From the NCBI GenBank assembly GCA_036489765.1, contig DASXFE010000014.1, positions 1 to 64,000 of the forward strand: a DNA stretch of 64,000 nucleotides. Reading direction: 5' to 3'. The translations under genes and the position numbers were made by a program. Under the pieces are notes generated by a model. The model was not told the DNA's origin and ran no database searches. It saw only the letters and a list, made by a program, of their open reading frames with translations. Numbering within the stretch: the first letter of the stretch is position 1; the number at the start of each line of letters is the position of its first letter. The stretch is from DATARH01 sp036489765 (GTDB taxonomy: Bacteria; Pseudomonadota; Alphaproteobacteria; ATCC43930; CGMCC-115725). Of the stretch, positions 31,316 to 39,725 are shown in pieces.

Positions 31316-32869
31316 TCAGCCCTGCAGGTCCACCACCCGCATCCAGGCGAGGCGGGCGTCGTGGTCGGGGTCTTGGGCGACCTGGCATTTCGTGTCGAAA
31401 AGCATCGTCGCGCGATCGGTCGGATCGTAGGTTGGCCAGGTCGGGAGCGCGGCGGTTTGCGGTGAGCCGGTTCGGGCGAAGCTGGCCCAGGCGTCGGACA
31501 TGATCGCAGCGAGTTCGGCGGCGCCGGGAGCACCCTTAGTCGTGTCGGGGATATCGGGCGTGTCGAAGACGAACGGCAGGTCCATCGCGTGGTGCGCCTT
31601 GAGCCGGCCGCCCTGGAACGGCGAGCGCCAGTCGAGGGAATACATGTACACAGGGGCCGGCTGGGCCGATTTGCGCTCGGCGAGAAGGACTGTGCGGACC
31701 CAGAAATTCGAGCCGGTCAGCGCCGCGATCAGCCGGTCGCCGGGGGTGCCGTCAGGGTAGGCGGCGACGACCCGGGCGGCCTCGGCGCCGGCGATGGCGG
31801 CAACCCGGCGGTGGAGCGACTCGCCGGTGACGCGGCCATGCCAGACCTCGTCGTCATCGGCGAGGAAGAAACCGGATTCCTCGCGCGTGCCGCCGATCAG
31901 CAGCGGGATGTCGGCCGCAATCGCCGGCGCCGCGGGATCGAACGGCTGGTGCGGCAGGTCGGTGCCGTCCGCCACCGGACCGAAATCATAGCGGTCGAGG
32001 AGCTTCCAATTCGAGCCGCCAACGGTGCGCGAAGCCGCCGCCATGGCGCCTTGCACCGTGCGATAGGGGAGTTTTTGGAGGCCGTCGCAATCGGTGCCGA
32101 GCTCCTTGAGCACGGCGTCGGCAAGCGCGGCGCCGCGCTCGCGGGTCGAGACGCGGATCGTCGCGCCGCTTTGCACGACGGCCTTGTGGAAGAGCCCCTT
32201 CGCCGCCGGCATCGCGAGGAGCACGCTGACCTTTCCGCCGCCGCCCGACTCGCCGAAGATCGTGACGTTGCCGGGGTCGCCGCCGAAATTCGCGATGTTG
32301 TCGCGCACCCAACGCAAGGCGGCGACGAGGTCGAGCGTGCCGGCGTTGCCGGAATGGGCGAAACGCGAACCGCCGCGCCCGGCGAGATCGAGATAGCCGA
32401 GGATGTTGAGGCGGTGGTTGACGCTGACCACGACGACATCGCCGCGCCGCGCCAGGTTCTCGCCGGCCGTGACCGCACGGTTGCCCGAGCCATAGGCAAA
32501 GGCGCCGCCGTGCAGCCATACCATGACCGGGCGCTTCGCATTGTCGAGGCCGGGGGTCCATACGTTGAGGCTGAGGCAGTCCTCGCCTTCCGGTGTGTTA
32601 TCGGGCGGGCCGAGGACAGTCGCGAGCTCCGGCCGCTTGTCGGCGCGGAGCGGTGATTGCGGGGCGTGACCGCGATAGTCGAGCGCGTCGCGGACACCGG
32701 ACCAGGGCGCCGGCGGCTGCGCCGGCATGAAGCGGTTGGCGCCCTCGGTCGCGGCCCCATAGGGAACGCCCTTGAAGGCGTGGGTGCCGCCCGAGGTGGC
32801 GCCCCGGAGCTTCCCGGAAGCGATTTCGACGATCGGCGACGGCGTGATGGTCAGAACGTCGTTTGCCAT
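31316..32869 (-). CDS. Type-B carboxylesterase/lipase family protein
   Basis: A 517-residue alpha/beta hydrolase of the para-nitrobenzyl-esterase type. It has GVPYGAAT, EDCLSLNVWTP, VMVWLHGGAFAYGSG (oxyanion loop), the nucleophile motif FGESGGGG (Ser about residue 202), an acidic residue in GGTREESGFF and the catalytic His in KAHHAMDLPFVF. ATG 32869 has AGGGGA just upstream; the long in-frame extension through the neighbouring agmatinase gene is not coding. No signal peptide is seen, so it is likely cytoplasmic. Confidence 0.93.
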   Translation of the reverse strand: MANDVLTITPSPIVEIASGKLRGATSGGTHAFKGVPYGAATEGANRFMPAQPPAPWSGVRDALDYRGHAPQSPLRADKRPELATVLGPPDNTPEGEDCLSLNVWTPGLDNAKRPVMVWLHGGAFAYGSGNRAVTAGENLARRGDVVVVSVNHRLNILGYLDLAGRGGSRFAHSGNAGTLDLVAALRWVRDNIANFGGDPGNVTIFGESGGGGKVSVLLAMPAAKGLFHKAVVQSGATIRVSTRERGAALADAVLKELGTDCDGLQKLPYRTVQGAMAAASRTVGGSNWKLLDRYDFGPVADGTDLPHQPFDPAAPAIAADIPLLIGGTREESGFFLADDDEVWHGRVTGESLHRRVAAIAGAEAARVVAAYPDGTPGDRLIAALTGSNFWVRTVLLAERKSAQPAPVYMYSLDWRSPFQGGRLKAHHAMDLPFVFDTPDIPDTTKGAPGAAELAAIMSDAWASFARTGSPQTAALPTWPTYDPTDRATMLFDTKCQVAQDPDHDARLAWMRVVDLQG

Positions 32870-32887
32870 GGCGGTCCCCTTCCTTTT

Positions 32888-32972
32888 CGGCGTCATCCCG
32901 GCACAGGCCGGAACCCACTGACGGGCTGCTCGTACGTTTGATCTGTGGGTCCTGGCCTGCGCCGGGACGACA
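32888..32972. repeat. Inverted repeat between the esterase and agmatinase genes
   Basis: CGTCATCCCGGCACAGGCCG and, about 50 bp on, its imperfect inverted copy CGGCCTGCGCCGGGACGAC-like sequence, each extended by AACCCA/TGGGT. This is a common alphaproteobacterial intergenic repeat type. It could act as a transcription barrier in the minus-strand run. Confidence 0.7.
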
Positions 32973-32973
32973 G

Positions 32974-33948
32974 CTACTTTGAGTCCTGCTTCCTCCGACG
33001 ATGCACCGCCGGGGCGAGGGCGCACAAGAGTTCCCACATCATCGTCGCGCCGACGAGGGCGGTGTTGCCGCTGGGATCGAAGGGCGGGGAGACTTCGACG
33101 ACATCGGCGCCGACGAGGTCGAGACCGGCCAGGAGACGGAGCATGCGCTGTGCCTCGGCGGTCGAGAAGCCGCCGATCTCGGGCGTGCCGGTACCAGGAG
33201 CGTAGACCGGGTCGAGACCGTCGACATCGAAGCTGACGTACACCGGACCGCCGCCGACAATGCGGCGGGCCTCGTCGATCACCGCCTCCGGGCCGAGGCG
33301 AAAATACTCCTCGATGTGGACGATGCGGATGCCGGCACTCTGCGCCCAGTCCTTCTCGTCTGCGGAATAAATGGAGCCGCGGATACCGATCTGGATCATC
33401 CGGTGCGGGTCGATCAACCCCTCCTCGACGGCGCGGCGGAACGGGGTGCCGTGCGTGTATTTCTGGCCGCCGAAATACTCGTCGGAGGTATCGGAATGGG
33501 CGTCGAAATGGACGACCCCGACCGGCCGCTCGCGGGCGATCGCGCGCAGGATCGGGAGCGTGACGAGGTGGTCGCCTCCGGCGGACAGCGGGGCGGCGCC
33601 GGCCTTGTGCAGGGTCGCAAAAAATGCCTCGATCCGCGCGAGCGAGTCGTGCAGGTCGATCGGGTTGACCGGTGTGTCGCCGTGATCGCCGACCCGGCAC
33701 AGCTCATACGGCGACACCAGTGTCGCGTGGTGCACCCGGCGCATCAGCGTCGACATGTTGCGCATCTCGCGTGGCCCGTGGCGGGCGCCGGGACGGAAGG
33801 TCGTGCCGCCATCCCACGGCACCCCCACGATCGCGATGTCGAGCTTGGCGGGGTCGCGCTCGATGGGGAGGCGCATGAACGTGGCGACCTCGCCGAACCG
33901 GGGCACGACCATGCCCGACAGCGGCTGAGGCAAATGGGTGTTTGGCAT
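32974..33948 (-). CDS. Agmatinase/ureohydrolase family enzyme
   Basis: A 324-residue manganese enzyme of the arginase superfamily that removes urea from agmatine or another guanidino compound. The metal-binding motifs are intact: GGDHLVTLP, VHFDAHSDTSDE and SFDVDGLDPVYAPGTGTPE. The N-terminal GVPWDGGTTFRPGARHGPREMR is typical of agmatinase/guanidinobutyrase. ATG 33948 (PNTHLPQPLSG) is chosen over a longer reading. The substrate within the ureohydrolases is not certain. Confidence 0.92.
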   Translation of the reverse strand: MPNTHLPQPLSGMVVPRFGEVATFMRLPIERDPAKLDIAIVGVPWDGGTTFRPGARHGPREMRNMSTLMRRVHHATLVSPYELCRVGDHGDTPVNPIDLHDSLARIEAFFATLHKAGAAPLSAGGDHLVTLPILRAIARERPVGVVHFDAHSDTSDEYFGGQKYTHGTPFRRAVEEGLIDPHRMIQIGIRGSIYSADEKDWAQSAGIRIVHIEEYFRLGPEAVIDEARRIVGGGPVYVSFDVDGLDPVYAPGTGTPEIGGFSTAEAQRMLRLLAGLDLVGADVVEVSPPFDPSGNTALVGATMMWELLCALAPAVHRRRKQDSK

Positions 33949-34031
33949 GGCTCTTATATAGGATCGTTGCCGACATGATCGAAGCGGGGGATGGTGAGGC
34001 TGCGACACGAACGTTTCAGGTGAATGACGCC

Positions 34032-34373
34032 ATGACGACCCCTGCCGCCGCACCGCAAGCGCCCCATCCGGCCGCTTTTGGCCGCAACGCCGTCATCTTC
34101 GTCGCGGTCTCGGCCCTCATCATCGGCAATTTTCTCTACCGGCTGGTGGCGCCGGCGCACGAATACCCGATGCGTAGCGAGCAGGTTCTCGATATTGGCC
34201 TCGACATCCTGCTGCTCGCCGCCCTCCTGGGCATGAAAAGACAGGCGGCGTGGCTGCAAGTGCTGTTCTGGATCGCGCTCGCGGCGGCGATCGGCTCGCT
34301 CCTGATCCGCGTTCTCGGCGGCGATGCCAGCTGGTGGACCGGGCACTTGGTCTACTACATCGAGCCGCGCTAA
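34032..34373 (+). CDS. Small membrane protein, three predicted helices
   Basis: A 113-residue protein with hydrophobic segments at about 18-38, 57-73 and 78-100 (NAVIFVAVSALIIGNFLYRLV; LDIGLDILLLAALLG; VLFWIALAAAIGSLLIRVLG) and a short polar N-terminus. No family recognised. An upstream in-frame ATG at 33975 would add 19 residues; the inner ATG 34032 is preferred because the hydrophobic part begins soon after. It is divergent from the agmatinase gene. Confidence 0.65.
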   Translation: MTTPAAAPQAPHPAAFGRNAVIFVAVSALIIGNFLYRLVAPAHEYPMRSEQVLDIGLDILLLAALLGMKRQAAWLQVLFWIALAAAIGSLLIRVLGGDASWWTGHLVYYIEPR

Positions 34374-34448
34374 CCTCGCCGCCGACCCCAGTGAGGAGCG
34401 CCCGACCATGCCCACCGCGATCCGGGAAAGGCGTAAGTTCTGATTGCC

Positions 34449-34997
34449 ATGCGTCTCAGATTTGGCCTGACCGTCGCCGCTCTGCTGTCGCTGACGGCTT
34501 CCGCGTGGGCGCAGGCGCCGACGCCGCTCGGCAGCCCGCTGCCGCCGCCGGGGCCCCTGCCCGGCTCGCCGCCGCCCGGCCCGCCGGCCGCCGGGCCGCC
34601 GCCGGAAGCCGCAGCGCCGGAGGGACGGGAGTTTTGCCACCAGTCGGTGTCGTTTTCCGTCGCGCCGCCGGACAGCGTGCCCGACGCCTATCGCGCCTTT
34701 GTCGGCATCTTCAGCGACGCGGCCTGGAACCCGCAGCTTTGCGCGGCGCTGATCGTCGAGAACGTGACCCATGACGGGGCCGCAACGATCATCTATGTCG
34801 ATGGTCCCATGGGTGGAAACGGGCGCGGGACCGGCAGGGTGCTTAACGGGACCGGGGTCATCCAGCAAGGCGAGCTCAAATTCCAGAATTCGGACGGGAC
34901 GCAGTTTTCGTTCAAGCCGTTCTATTCCGATCTCGACGGCCATCTGGTGACGCCGAAAGGCCAGGCCTACCAGACGATCTTCAAACGGTCGTTCTAG
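34449..34997 (+). CDS. Secreted proline-rich protein of unknown function
   Basis: A 182-residue protein with an N-terminal signal peptide (RLRFGLTVAALLSLTASAWAQA, cleavage after AWA) and a Pro/Gly-rich linker (about 22-58). The globular remainder contains two cysteines (EFCHQSV and PQLCAAL) that may form a disulfide, followed by VENVTHDGAATIIYVDG. It is probably periplasmic. I do not recognise the family. Confidence 0.75.
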   Translation: MRLRFGLTVAALLSLTASAWAQAPTPLGSPLPPPGPLPGSPPPGPPAAGPPPEAAAPEGREFCHQSVSFSVAPPDSVPDAYRAFVGIFSDAAWNPQLCAALIVENVTHDGAATIIYVDGPMGGNGRGTGRVLNGTGVIQQGELKFQNSDGTQFSFKPFYSDLDGHLVTPKGQAYQTIFKRSF

Positions 34998-35253
34998 GCC
35001 TGGCGGGCCTCACACGTGTCGACGGCGACCTCCGTTGAGCGGGTAATCTGGGCCTAGGCTAAGCAGCAATCGCCCACGAGCTGCGACGGTGGTAGGCTAT
35101 CGACCGCCGAGCGACCGACTATCGGCGTGCCGCTCTACAACTCGCTCACGCTGGACGCCGGTCAAGATCACCCTCTCATGGCCGGGTGCCGCGGCGGGTG
35201 CGACCTCCGAAGCGGAAACTCGAACTGAGGTACTATCGCCCGACCCGCCCGAG
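34998..35253. other. Intergenic stretch upstream of hrcA, no gene seen
   Basis: About 255 bp before the putative hrcA promoter, less GC-rich than neighbouring genes. Short open frames exist on both strands but none has a ribosome site or family resemblance. No CIRCE inverted repeat (TTAGCACTC-N9-GAGTGCTAA) is present. Confidence 0.5.
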
Positions 35254-35282
35254 TTGACGGTGGAGGGTCGCGTTCCTAGATT
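35254..35282 (+). promoter_or_regulatory. Putative sigma70-type promoter of hrcA-grpE
   Basis: TTGACG (35254-35259), 17-bp spacer, TAGATT (35277-35282). The hrcA ATG follows 46 bp later with GGAGG before it. Confidence 0.5.
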
Positions 35283-35327
35283 TCGGACGCCAAGGGTCAG
35301 ACACTCAGGTTGGAACATTGGAGGACC

Positions 35328-36395
35328 ATGAGAGGCGCCGCCGCGTCGGTCACACCGTCGCCGATCTCCGAATTGAACGAGCGCAGCCGGGAGATTTTCC
35401 GGCGCATCGTCGACGGCTATGTCGCAACCGGCGAGCCGATGGGATCGCGCACGCTGTCGCGGCTATTGGCGCAGAACCTGTCGCCGGCGACGATCCGTAA
35501 CGTGATGGCGGATTTGGAGGAGGCGGGCCTCCTCTATTCGCCGCACACCTCGGCCGGGCGGCTCCCGACCGAGGCCGGCATGCGGATGTTCGTCAACGGG
35601 CTCCTCGAGATCGGGGGGATCGGCGAGGACGAGCGGCGCAATATCGAGGCCCTGTGCGTAGCGCGCGGTAAAAGCCTGGCGCAAGCGCTCGAAGAGGCGA
35701 CGGTGGCGCTCTCCGGCCTGTCACATTGCGCCGGGCTTGTCGTCGTGCCGAAGCAGGACCGTCCGCTCAAGCATTTCGAATTCGTCAATCTTGGCCCCGG
35801 CCGGGCGCTCGTCGTGCTGATCACCGAGGACGGGCTTGTCGAGAACCGGGTCATCGAGGTGCCGATCGGGTTGCCGCCTTCGGCCATGATCACGGCCAGC
35901 AACTATCTCAACGGGCGCCTCGTCGGCCGCACGCTGGAAGAGGCGAAGACCGAGATCGAAGGGGAGATCAGGTCGAACAAGGCGCAGCTCGACGACTTGA
36001 CCTCGCGGCTCGTCGAGGCGGGGTTGGCAAGCTGGGCGGGCGGCGATCCCGGCCGCGCGCTGATCGTCAAAGGCCAGGCCAACCTTCTTGAGGACGTGAC
36101 CGCGCTCGACGACCTCGAACGGCTGCGCGCCCTCTTCGAGATGCTGGAGACGAAGGAGACGATGCTGCGTCTGCTCGACGCGAGCCGGCAAGGCGAAGGA
36201 GTCCAGATCTTTATCGGCGCGCAGAGCCATCTATTCGGCGTCGCCGGCTGCTCGCTGATCATCGCCCCCTACCAGAACAGCCGCGAGCAGATCGTCGGCG
36301 CGATCGGGGTCATCGGCCCCACCCGGATCAACTATGCCCGGATCATCCCGATGGTGGACTACACCGCCAAGATGATCGGGCGTCTCATCGGATAG
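35328..36395 (+). CDS. hrcA: Heat-inducible transcription repressor HrcA
   Basis: HrcA represses heat-shock genes by binding CIRCE operators, usually at groESL. The 355-residue protein has the winged-helix N-terminus (LNERSREIFRRIVDGYVATGEPMGSRTLSR, LSPATIRNVMADLEEAGLLYSPHTSAGRLPTEAG) and a C-terminal GAF-like core ending LIIAPYQNSREQIVGAIGVIGPTRINYARIIPMVDYTA. ATG 35328 has GGAGG 5 bp upstream. grpE starts 5 bp after its stop. No CIRCE is visible here, so its targets are probably elsewhere. Confidence 0.96.
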   Translation: MRGAAASVTPSPISELNERSREIFRRIVDGYVATGEPMGSRTLSRLLAQNLSPATIRNVMADLEEAGLLYSPHTSAGRLPTEAGMRMFVNGLLEIGGIGEDERRNIEALCVARGKSLAQALEEATVALSGLSHCAGLVVVPKQDRPLKHFEFVNLGPGRALVVLITEDGLVENRVIEVPIGLPPSAMITASNYLNGRLVGRTLEEAKTEIEGEIRSNKAQLDDLTSRLVEAGLASWAGGDPGRALIVKGQANLLEDVTALDDLERLRALFEMLETKETMLRLLDASRQGEGVQIFIGAQSHLFGVAGCSLIIAPYQNSREQIVGAIGVIGPTRINYARIIPMVDYTAKMIGRLIG

Positions 36396-36400
36396 GAAGT

Positions 36401-36976
36401 ATGGACGACAAGGACGAATCGGCGACGCCGGCAAACGACACGGCCGCCGAACCGGAAGAAATGACCGAGACTGAAACCCCCGATGCGCGCATCACCGCAC
36501 TGGAGGCCGAGGTCGCGGAGCAGAAGGACCGCGCGCTGCGCGCCCTCGCGGAGGCGGAAAACACCCGCCGCCGCGCCGAACGCGACCGCGCCGACGCGCA
36601 GAAATACGCCGTCTCCGGCTTTGCCCGCGATCTGCTCGGGGCAGCCGACAACCTCCGTCGCGCGCTCGACAGCCTGCCGGCGAGCGAAGCGAAGGACGAC
36701 AAGACCCGTTCGCTCCTCGAAGGCGTCGCCGCGACCGAGCGCGAGCTTCTCGCCGCGTTCGAGCGCAACGGCCTGAAGCGTATCGACCCCAAGGGCGAGA
36801 AGTTCGACCACAATTTCCACCAGGCGATCTTCGAAGCCGAAAACACCGGCCAGGCGGCCGGCACGGTCGTCGAAGTGCTGCAGCCGGGATATGTGCTGCA
36901 TGATCGCCTGCTGCGACCGGCGATGGTGGGGGTGGCGAAAGGCGCCGCGCCGAACCCTGGACCTGCCGGCGCGTGA
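36401..36976 (+). CDS. grpE: Nucleotide exchange factor GrpE
   Basis: GrpE releases ADP from DnaK. The 191-residue protein has an acidic, disordered N-terminus (1-30), a long coiled-coil helix (about 30-85, ITALEAEVAEQKDRALRALAEAEN, RRRAERDRADAQKYA) and the C-terminal beta domain (FDHNFHQAIFE, GTVVEVLQPGYVLHDRLLRPAMVGVAK). It lies 5 bp after hrcA, so both are co-transcribed. Length is normal. Confidence 0.96.
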   Translation: MDDKDESATPANDTAAEPEEMTETETPDARITALEAEVAEQKDRALRALAEAENTRRRAERDRADAQKYAVSGFARDLLGAADNLRRALDSLPASEAKDDKTRSLLEGVAATERELLAAFERNGLKRIDPKGEKFDHNFHQAIFEAENTGQAAGTVVEVLQPGYVLHDRLLRPAMVGVAKGAAPNPGPAGA

Positions 36977-37356
36977 CGGGCCGGCGCGCGATCCTGGCGG
37001 CGCTCGCGATCATGGCCGGGCTCGCGCAGGGCTCCCGCGGGGGTGCCTGATCCCTACCCGAGCCGTTCACGGTTACGCATCCACAGGAGATTATCGCGGC
37101 GGCGGCCCGCCACCGGGTGCCGGCCGCTTATCCGTTTCGCTATTACGCCACCGACGGCGGGCTGATGGCGTACGGCATCGATGACAGCGCCCCGTTCGAG
37201 TACGCGGACCGCATCTTCAAGGGCGCGAAGCCGGGCGACCTTCCCGTGCAGCGACCGCCCAAATTCCACCGGGTCGTCAACATGGGAACGGGGAAGGCGC
37301 CGGGCATCGAAGTGTCGCCGTCGCTGCTGGCGACGGCCGACGAGGTCATCGAGTAA
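36973..37356 (+). pseudogene. Decayed ABC-type substrate-binding protein gene between grpE and dnaK
   Basis: A signal-like N-terminus (TGRRAILAALAIMAGLAQG) starts at GTG 36973, overlapping the grpE stop, and ends at a TGA after 25 codons. In the same frame, from about 37079, comes the C-terminus of the ABC_sub_bind family: HPQEIIAAAARHRVPAAYPFRYYATDGGLMAYG, then DRIFKGAKPGDLPVQRPPKF and SPSLLATADEVIE. About 200 internal residues are missing, so it is the remnant of an internal deletion. Confidence 0.75.
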
Positions 37357-37399
37357 AGCGGCGCCTTCGCCGATCGACAGCAACCAAGCGCCACCTAGC

Positions 37400-37492
37400 A
37401 TCGCAGGATGGGTTGAGCAAGGCGAAACCCTTCACTCTGTCGCCGCAGTGAAGCCGGGTTAATGGGTTTCGCTGCGCTCAACCCATCCTGCG
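37400..37492. repeat. Inverted repeat with 29-bp arms upstream of dnaK
   Basis: CGCAGGATGGGTTGAGCAAGG with the following CGAAACCC is mirrored by GGGTTTCGCTGCGCTCAACC with the following CATCCTGCG. The arms match at about 26 of 29 positions, separated by about 32 bp. This GGGTTTCGC... CAACCCATCCT unit is a widespread intergenic repeat type; a relative lies near 59768. Confidence 0.8.
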
Positions 37493-37575
37493 AACCCGCC
37501 ACGGACTGCCCGCGTATCCGACCTGCGTATTCGAGACGGGCCGCAATTAGGCGCCGTTTCGCCCCGCTCACGGAG

Positions 37576-37604
37576 TTGTGTGCCCCGGAGCGGCCGCCTA
37601 TATA
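37576..37604 (+). promoter_or_regulatory. Putative promoter of dnaK
   Basis: TTGTGT (37576-37581), 17-bp spacer, TATATA (37599-37604), about 95 bp before the dnaK ATG. It is a moderate match to a housekeeping promoter. I see no convincing sigma32 consensus. Confidence 0.4.
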
Positions 37605-37699
37605 CCTCCCGTCAGCCAAACCATGGCTGCGTTGTCATACCCGGGGGACCGGCGCGGTGCCGATCCGGGCCGTTCGGTCCTGCTTTTGAAGAGGTGTCC

Positions 37700-39643
37700 A
37701 TGAGCAAGGTCATTGGTATCGATCTCGGCACCACCAATTCGTGCGTTGCCGTGATGGAAGGCAGGGCCGCCAAGGTCCTGGAGAACAGCGAAGGCGGGCG
37801 CACGACCCCGTCGATGGTGGCCTTTACCGAGAGCGACGAGCGCCTCGTCGGCCAGTCGGCGAAGCGGCAGGCGGTCACCAACCCCGAAAACACGTTTTTC
37901 GCGATCAAGCGGCTGATCGGCCGTCCCTTCACCGACCCGATGGTGTCGAAGGACGTCGACATGGTGCCGTACAGGATCATCAAGGGCGACAACAACGACG
38001 CCTGGGTCGAGAGCCGCGGCAAGAAATATGCCCCCTCGCAGATCAGCGCCTTCATCCTGCAGAAGATGAAGGAGACCGCCGAGGCGTATCTCGGCGAGAC
38101 GGTGTCGCAGGCGGTCATCACGGTTCCCGCCTATTTCAACGATTCGCAGCGCCAGGCGACCAAGGACGCCGGCAGGATCGCCGGGCTCGAAGTCCTGCGC
38201 ATCATCAACGAGCCGACGGCGGCGGCGCTCGCCTATGGGATGGAGAAGAAGCAGACCGGCACGATCGCGGTCTATGACCTCGGGGGCGGCACCTTCGACA
38301 TCTCGGTGCTCGAAATCGGCGACGGCGTGTTCGAGGTGAAGTCGACGAACGGTGACACCTTCCTCGGCGGCGAGGACTTCGACCGCAAGATCATCGACTA
38401 CCTGGCCGACGAGTTCAAAAAGGAGCAAGGCATCGACCTGCGCAGCGACAAACTCGCCTTGCAGCGCCTGAAAGAGGCGGCTGAGAAGGCGAAGATCGAG
38501 CTGTCGTCGTCGCAGCAGACCGAGGTGAATCTGCCCTTTATCACGGCCGACCAGTCGGGGCCGAAGCACCTCAACATCAAGCTGACCCGGGCGAAGCTCG
38601 AGGCGCTTGTCGAAGACCTGATCCAGCGCACGGTGGGCCCGTGCCGCAACGCGCTGAAGGATGCCGGACTGAAGAGCAGCGAAATCGACGAGGTCATCCT
38701 CGTCGGCGGCATGACCCGCATGCCGAAGGTCATCGAGACCGTAAAGCAGTTCTTTGGCAAGGATCCGAACCGCTCGGTCAACCCCGACGAGGTCGTGGCG
38801 ATCGGCGCGGCGATCCAGGCCGGCGTGCTCCAGGGCGAGGTCAAGGACGTCCTCCTGCTCGACGTGACCCCACTGTCGCTCGGCATCGAAACGCTGGGCG
38901 GCGTGTTCACGCGGCTCATCGACCGCAACACGACGATCCCGACCAAGAAGAGCCAGGTCTTCTCGACCGCCGAGGACAGCCAGACCGCGGTCACGATCCG
39001 CGTGTTCCAGGGCGAACGCGAGATGGCCTCGGACAACAAGCTGCTCGGCCAGTTCGATCTCGTCGGCATTCCGCCGGCGCCGCGTGGCATGCCGCAGATC
39101 GAGGTCACCTTCGATATCGACGCCAACGGCATCGTCCAGGTGTCGGCAAAGGACAAGGCGACCAACAAGGAACAACAGATTCGCATCCAGGCCTCGGGCG
39201 GGCTGTCGGACGCCGACATCGACACGATGGTCAAGGACGCCGAGGCGCACGCCGATGAGGACAAGAAGCGGCGCGCGCTGGTCGAAGCAAAGAATCAGGC
39301 CGACGGTCTGATCCATACCGCCGAGCGCAGCCTCACCGAAGCCGGCGACAAGGTGCCGGCCGAGGAGAAGACCGCGGTCGAGCAGGCGATCCAGGCCCTG
39401 CGCGATGTACTCGGCAGCGAGGACGTCGAGTCGATCAAGTCGAAGACCGAGGCGCTGGCCCAGGCCTCGATGAAGATCGGCGAGGCGCTCTACCGCGCCC
39501 AGCAGGCGGCCGGTGACGCCGGCGCGGCGCCGGGCGCCGACCAGCACCCGGACGCCGGACCGCATGGCGGCGGCGGGCATGACGACAAAGTCGTCGATGC
39601 CGACTTCGAAGAGGTCGACGAGAAGAAGCGAGGCTCCGGCTGA
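37700..39643 (+). CDS. dnaK: Molecular chaperone DnaK (Hsp70)
   Basis: A 647-residue Hsp70. The ATPase domain has the phosphate loops IGIDLGTTNSCVAV and YDLGGGTFDISVLEIG, AVITVPAYFNDSQRQATKDAGRIAG and VGGMTRMPKV. The substrate-binding domain follows the linker DVLLLDVTPLSLGIE, and a helical lid ends in an acidic EEVDE-like tail (DADFEEVDEKKRG). ATG 37700 has GAGGTG upstream; longer frames are not supported. It works with DnaJ and GrpE encoded on either side. Confidence 0.98.
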   Translation: MSKVIGIDLGTTNSCVAVMEGRAAKVLENSEGGRTTPSMVAFTESDERLVGQSAKRQAVTNPENTFFAIKRLIGRPFTDPMVSKDVDMVPYRIIKGDNNDAWVESRGKKYAPSQISAFILQKMKETAEAYLGETVSQAVITVPAYFNDSQRQATKDAGRIAGLEVLRIINEPTAAALAYGMEKKQTGTIAVYDLGGGTFDISVLEIGDGVFEVKSTNGDTFLGGEDFDRKIIDYLADEFKKEQGIDLRSDKLALQRLKEAAEKAKIELSSSQQTEVNLPFITADQSGPKHLNIKLTRAKLEALVEDLIQRTVGPCRNALKDAGLKSSEIDEVILVGGMTRMPKVIETVKQFFGKDPNRSVNPDEVVAIGAAIQAGVLQGEVKDVLLLDVTPLSLGIETLGGVFTRLIDRNTTIPTKKSQVFSTAEDSQTAVTIRVFQGEREMASDNKLLGQFDLVGIPPAPRGMPQIEVTFDIDANGIVQVSAKDKATNKEQQIRIQASGGLSDADIDTMVKDAEAHADEDKKRRALVEAKNQADGLIHTAERSLTEAGDKVPAEEKTAVEQAIQALRDVLGSEDVESIKSKTEALAQASMKIGEALYRAQQAAGDAGAAPGADQHPDAGPHGGGGHDDKVVDADFEEVDEKKRGSG

Positions 39644-39658
39644 GCCGATCCGAAACAC

Positions 39659-39695
39659 CGCCCCCGGGTTCGAAGCCCGGGGGCGTGCTTTCTTC
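39659..39695 (+). terminator. Terminator between dnaK and dnaJ
   Basis: CGCCCCCGGG (39659-39668), a 7-base loop and CCCGGGGGCG (39676-39685) form a perfect 10-bp stem, followed by TGCTTTCTTCT. It probably reduces dnaJ expression relative to dnaK. Confidence 0.8.
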
Positions 39696-39725
39696 TGCGT
39701 GATCTGAGCCGGGCACTTTCCAAAC

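Noticed and set aside
31316..33700. Reading the esterase as a 794-residue fusion protein starting inside the agmatinase gene
   Set aside because: The extra N-terminal part is an out-of-frame translation of the agmatinase gene and a repeat; ATG 32869 has a good ribosome site and the family N-terminus.
35000..37699. CIRCE (HrcA operator) upstream of hrcA or dnaK
   Set aside because: No TTAGCACTC-N9-GAGTGCTAA-like inverted repeat was found in either gap.
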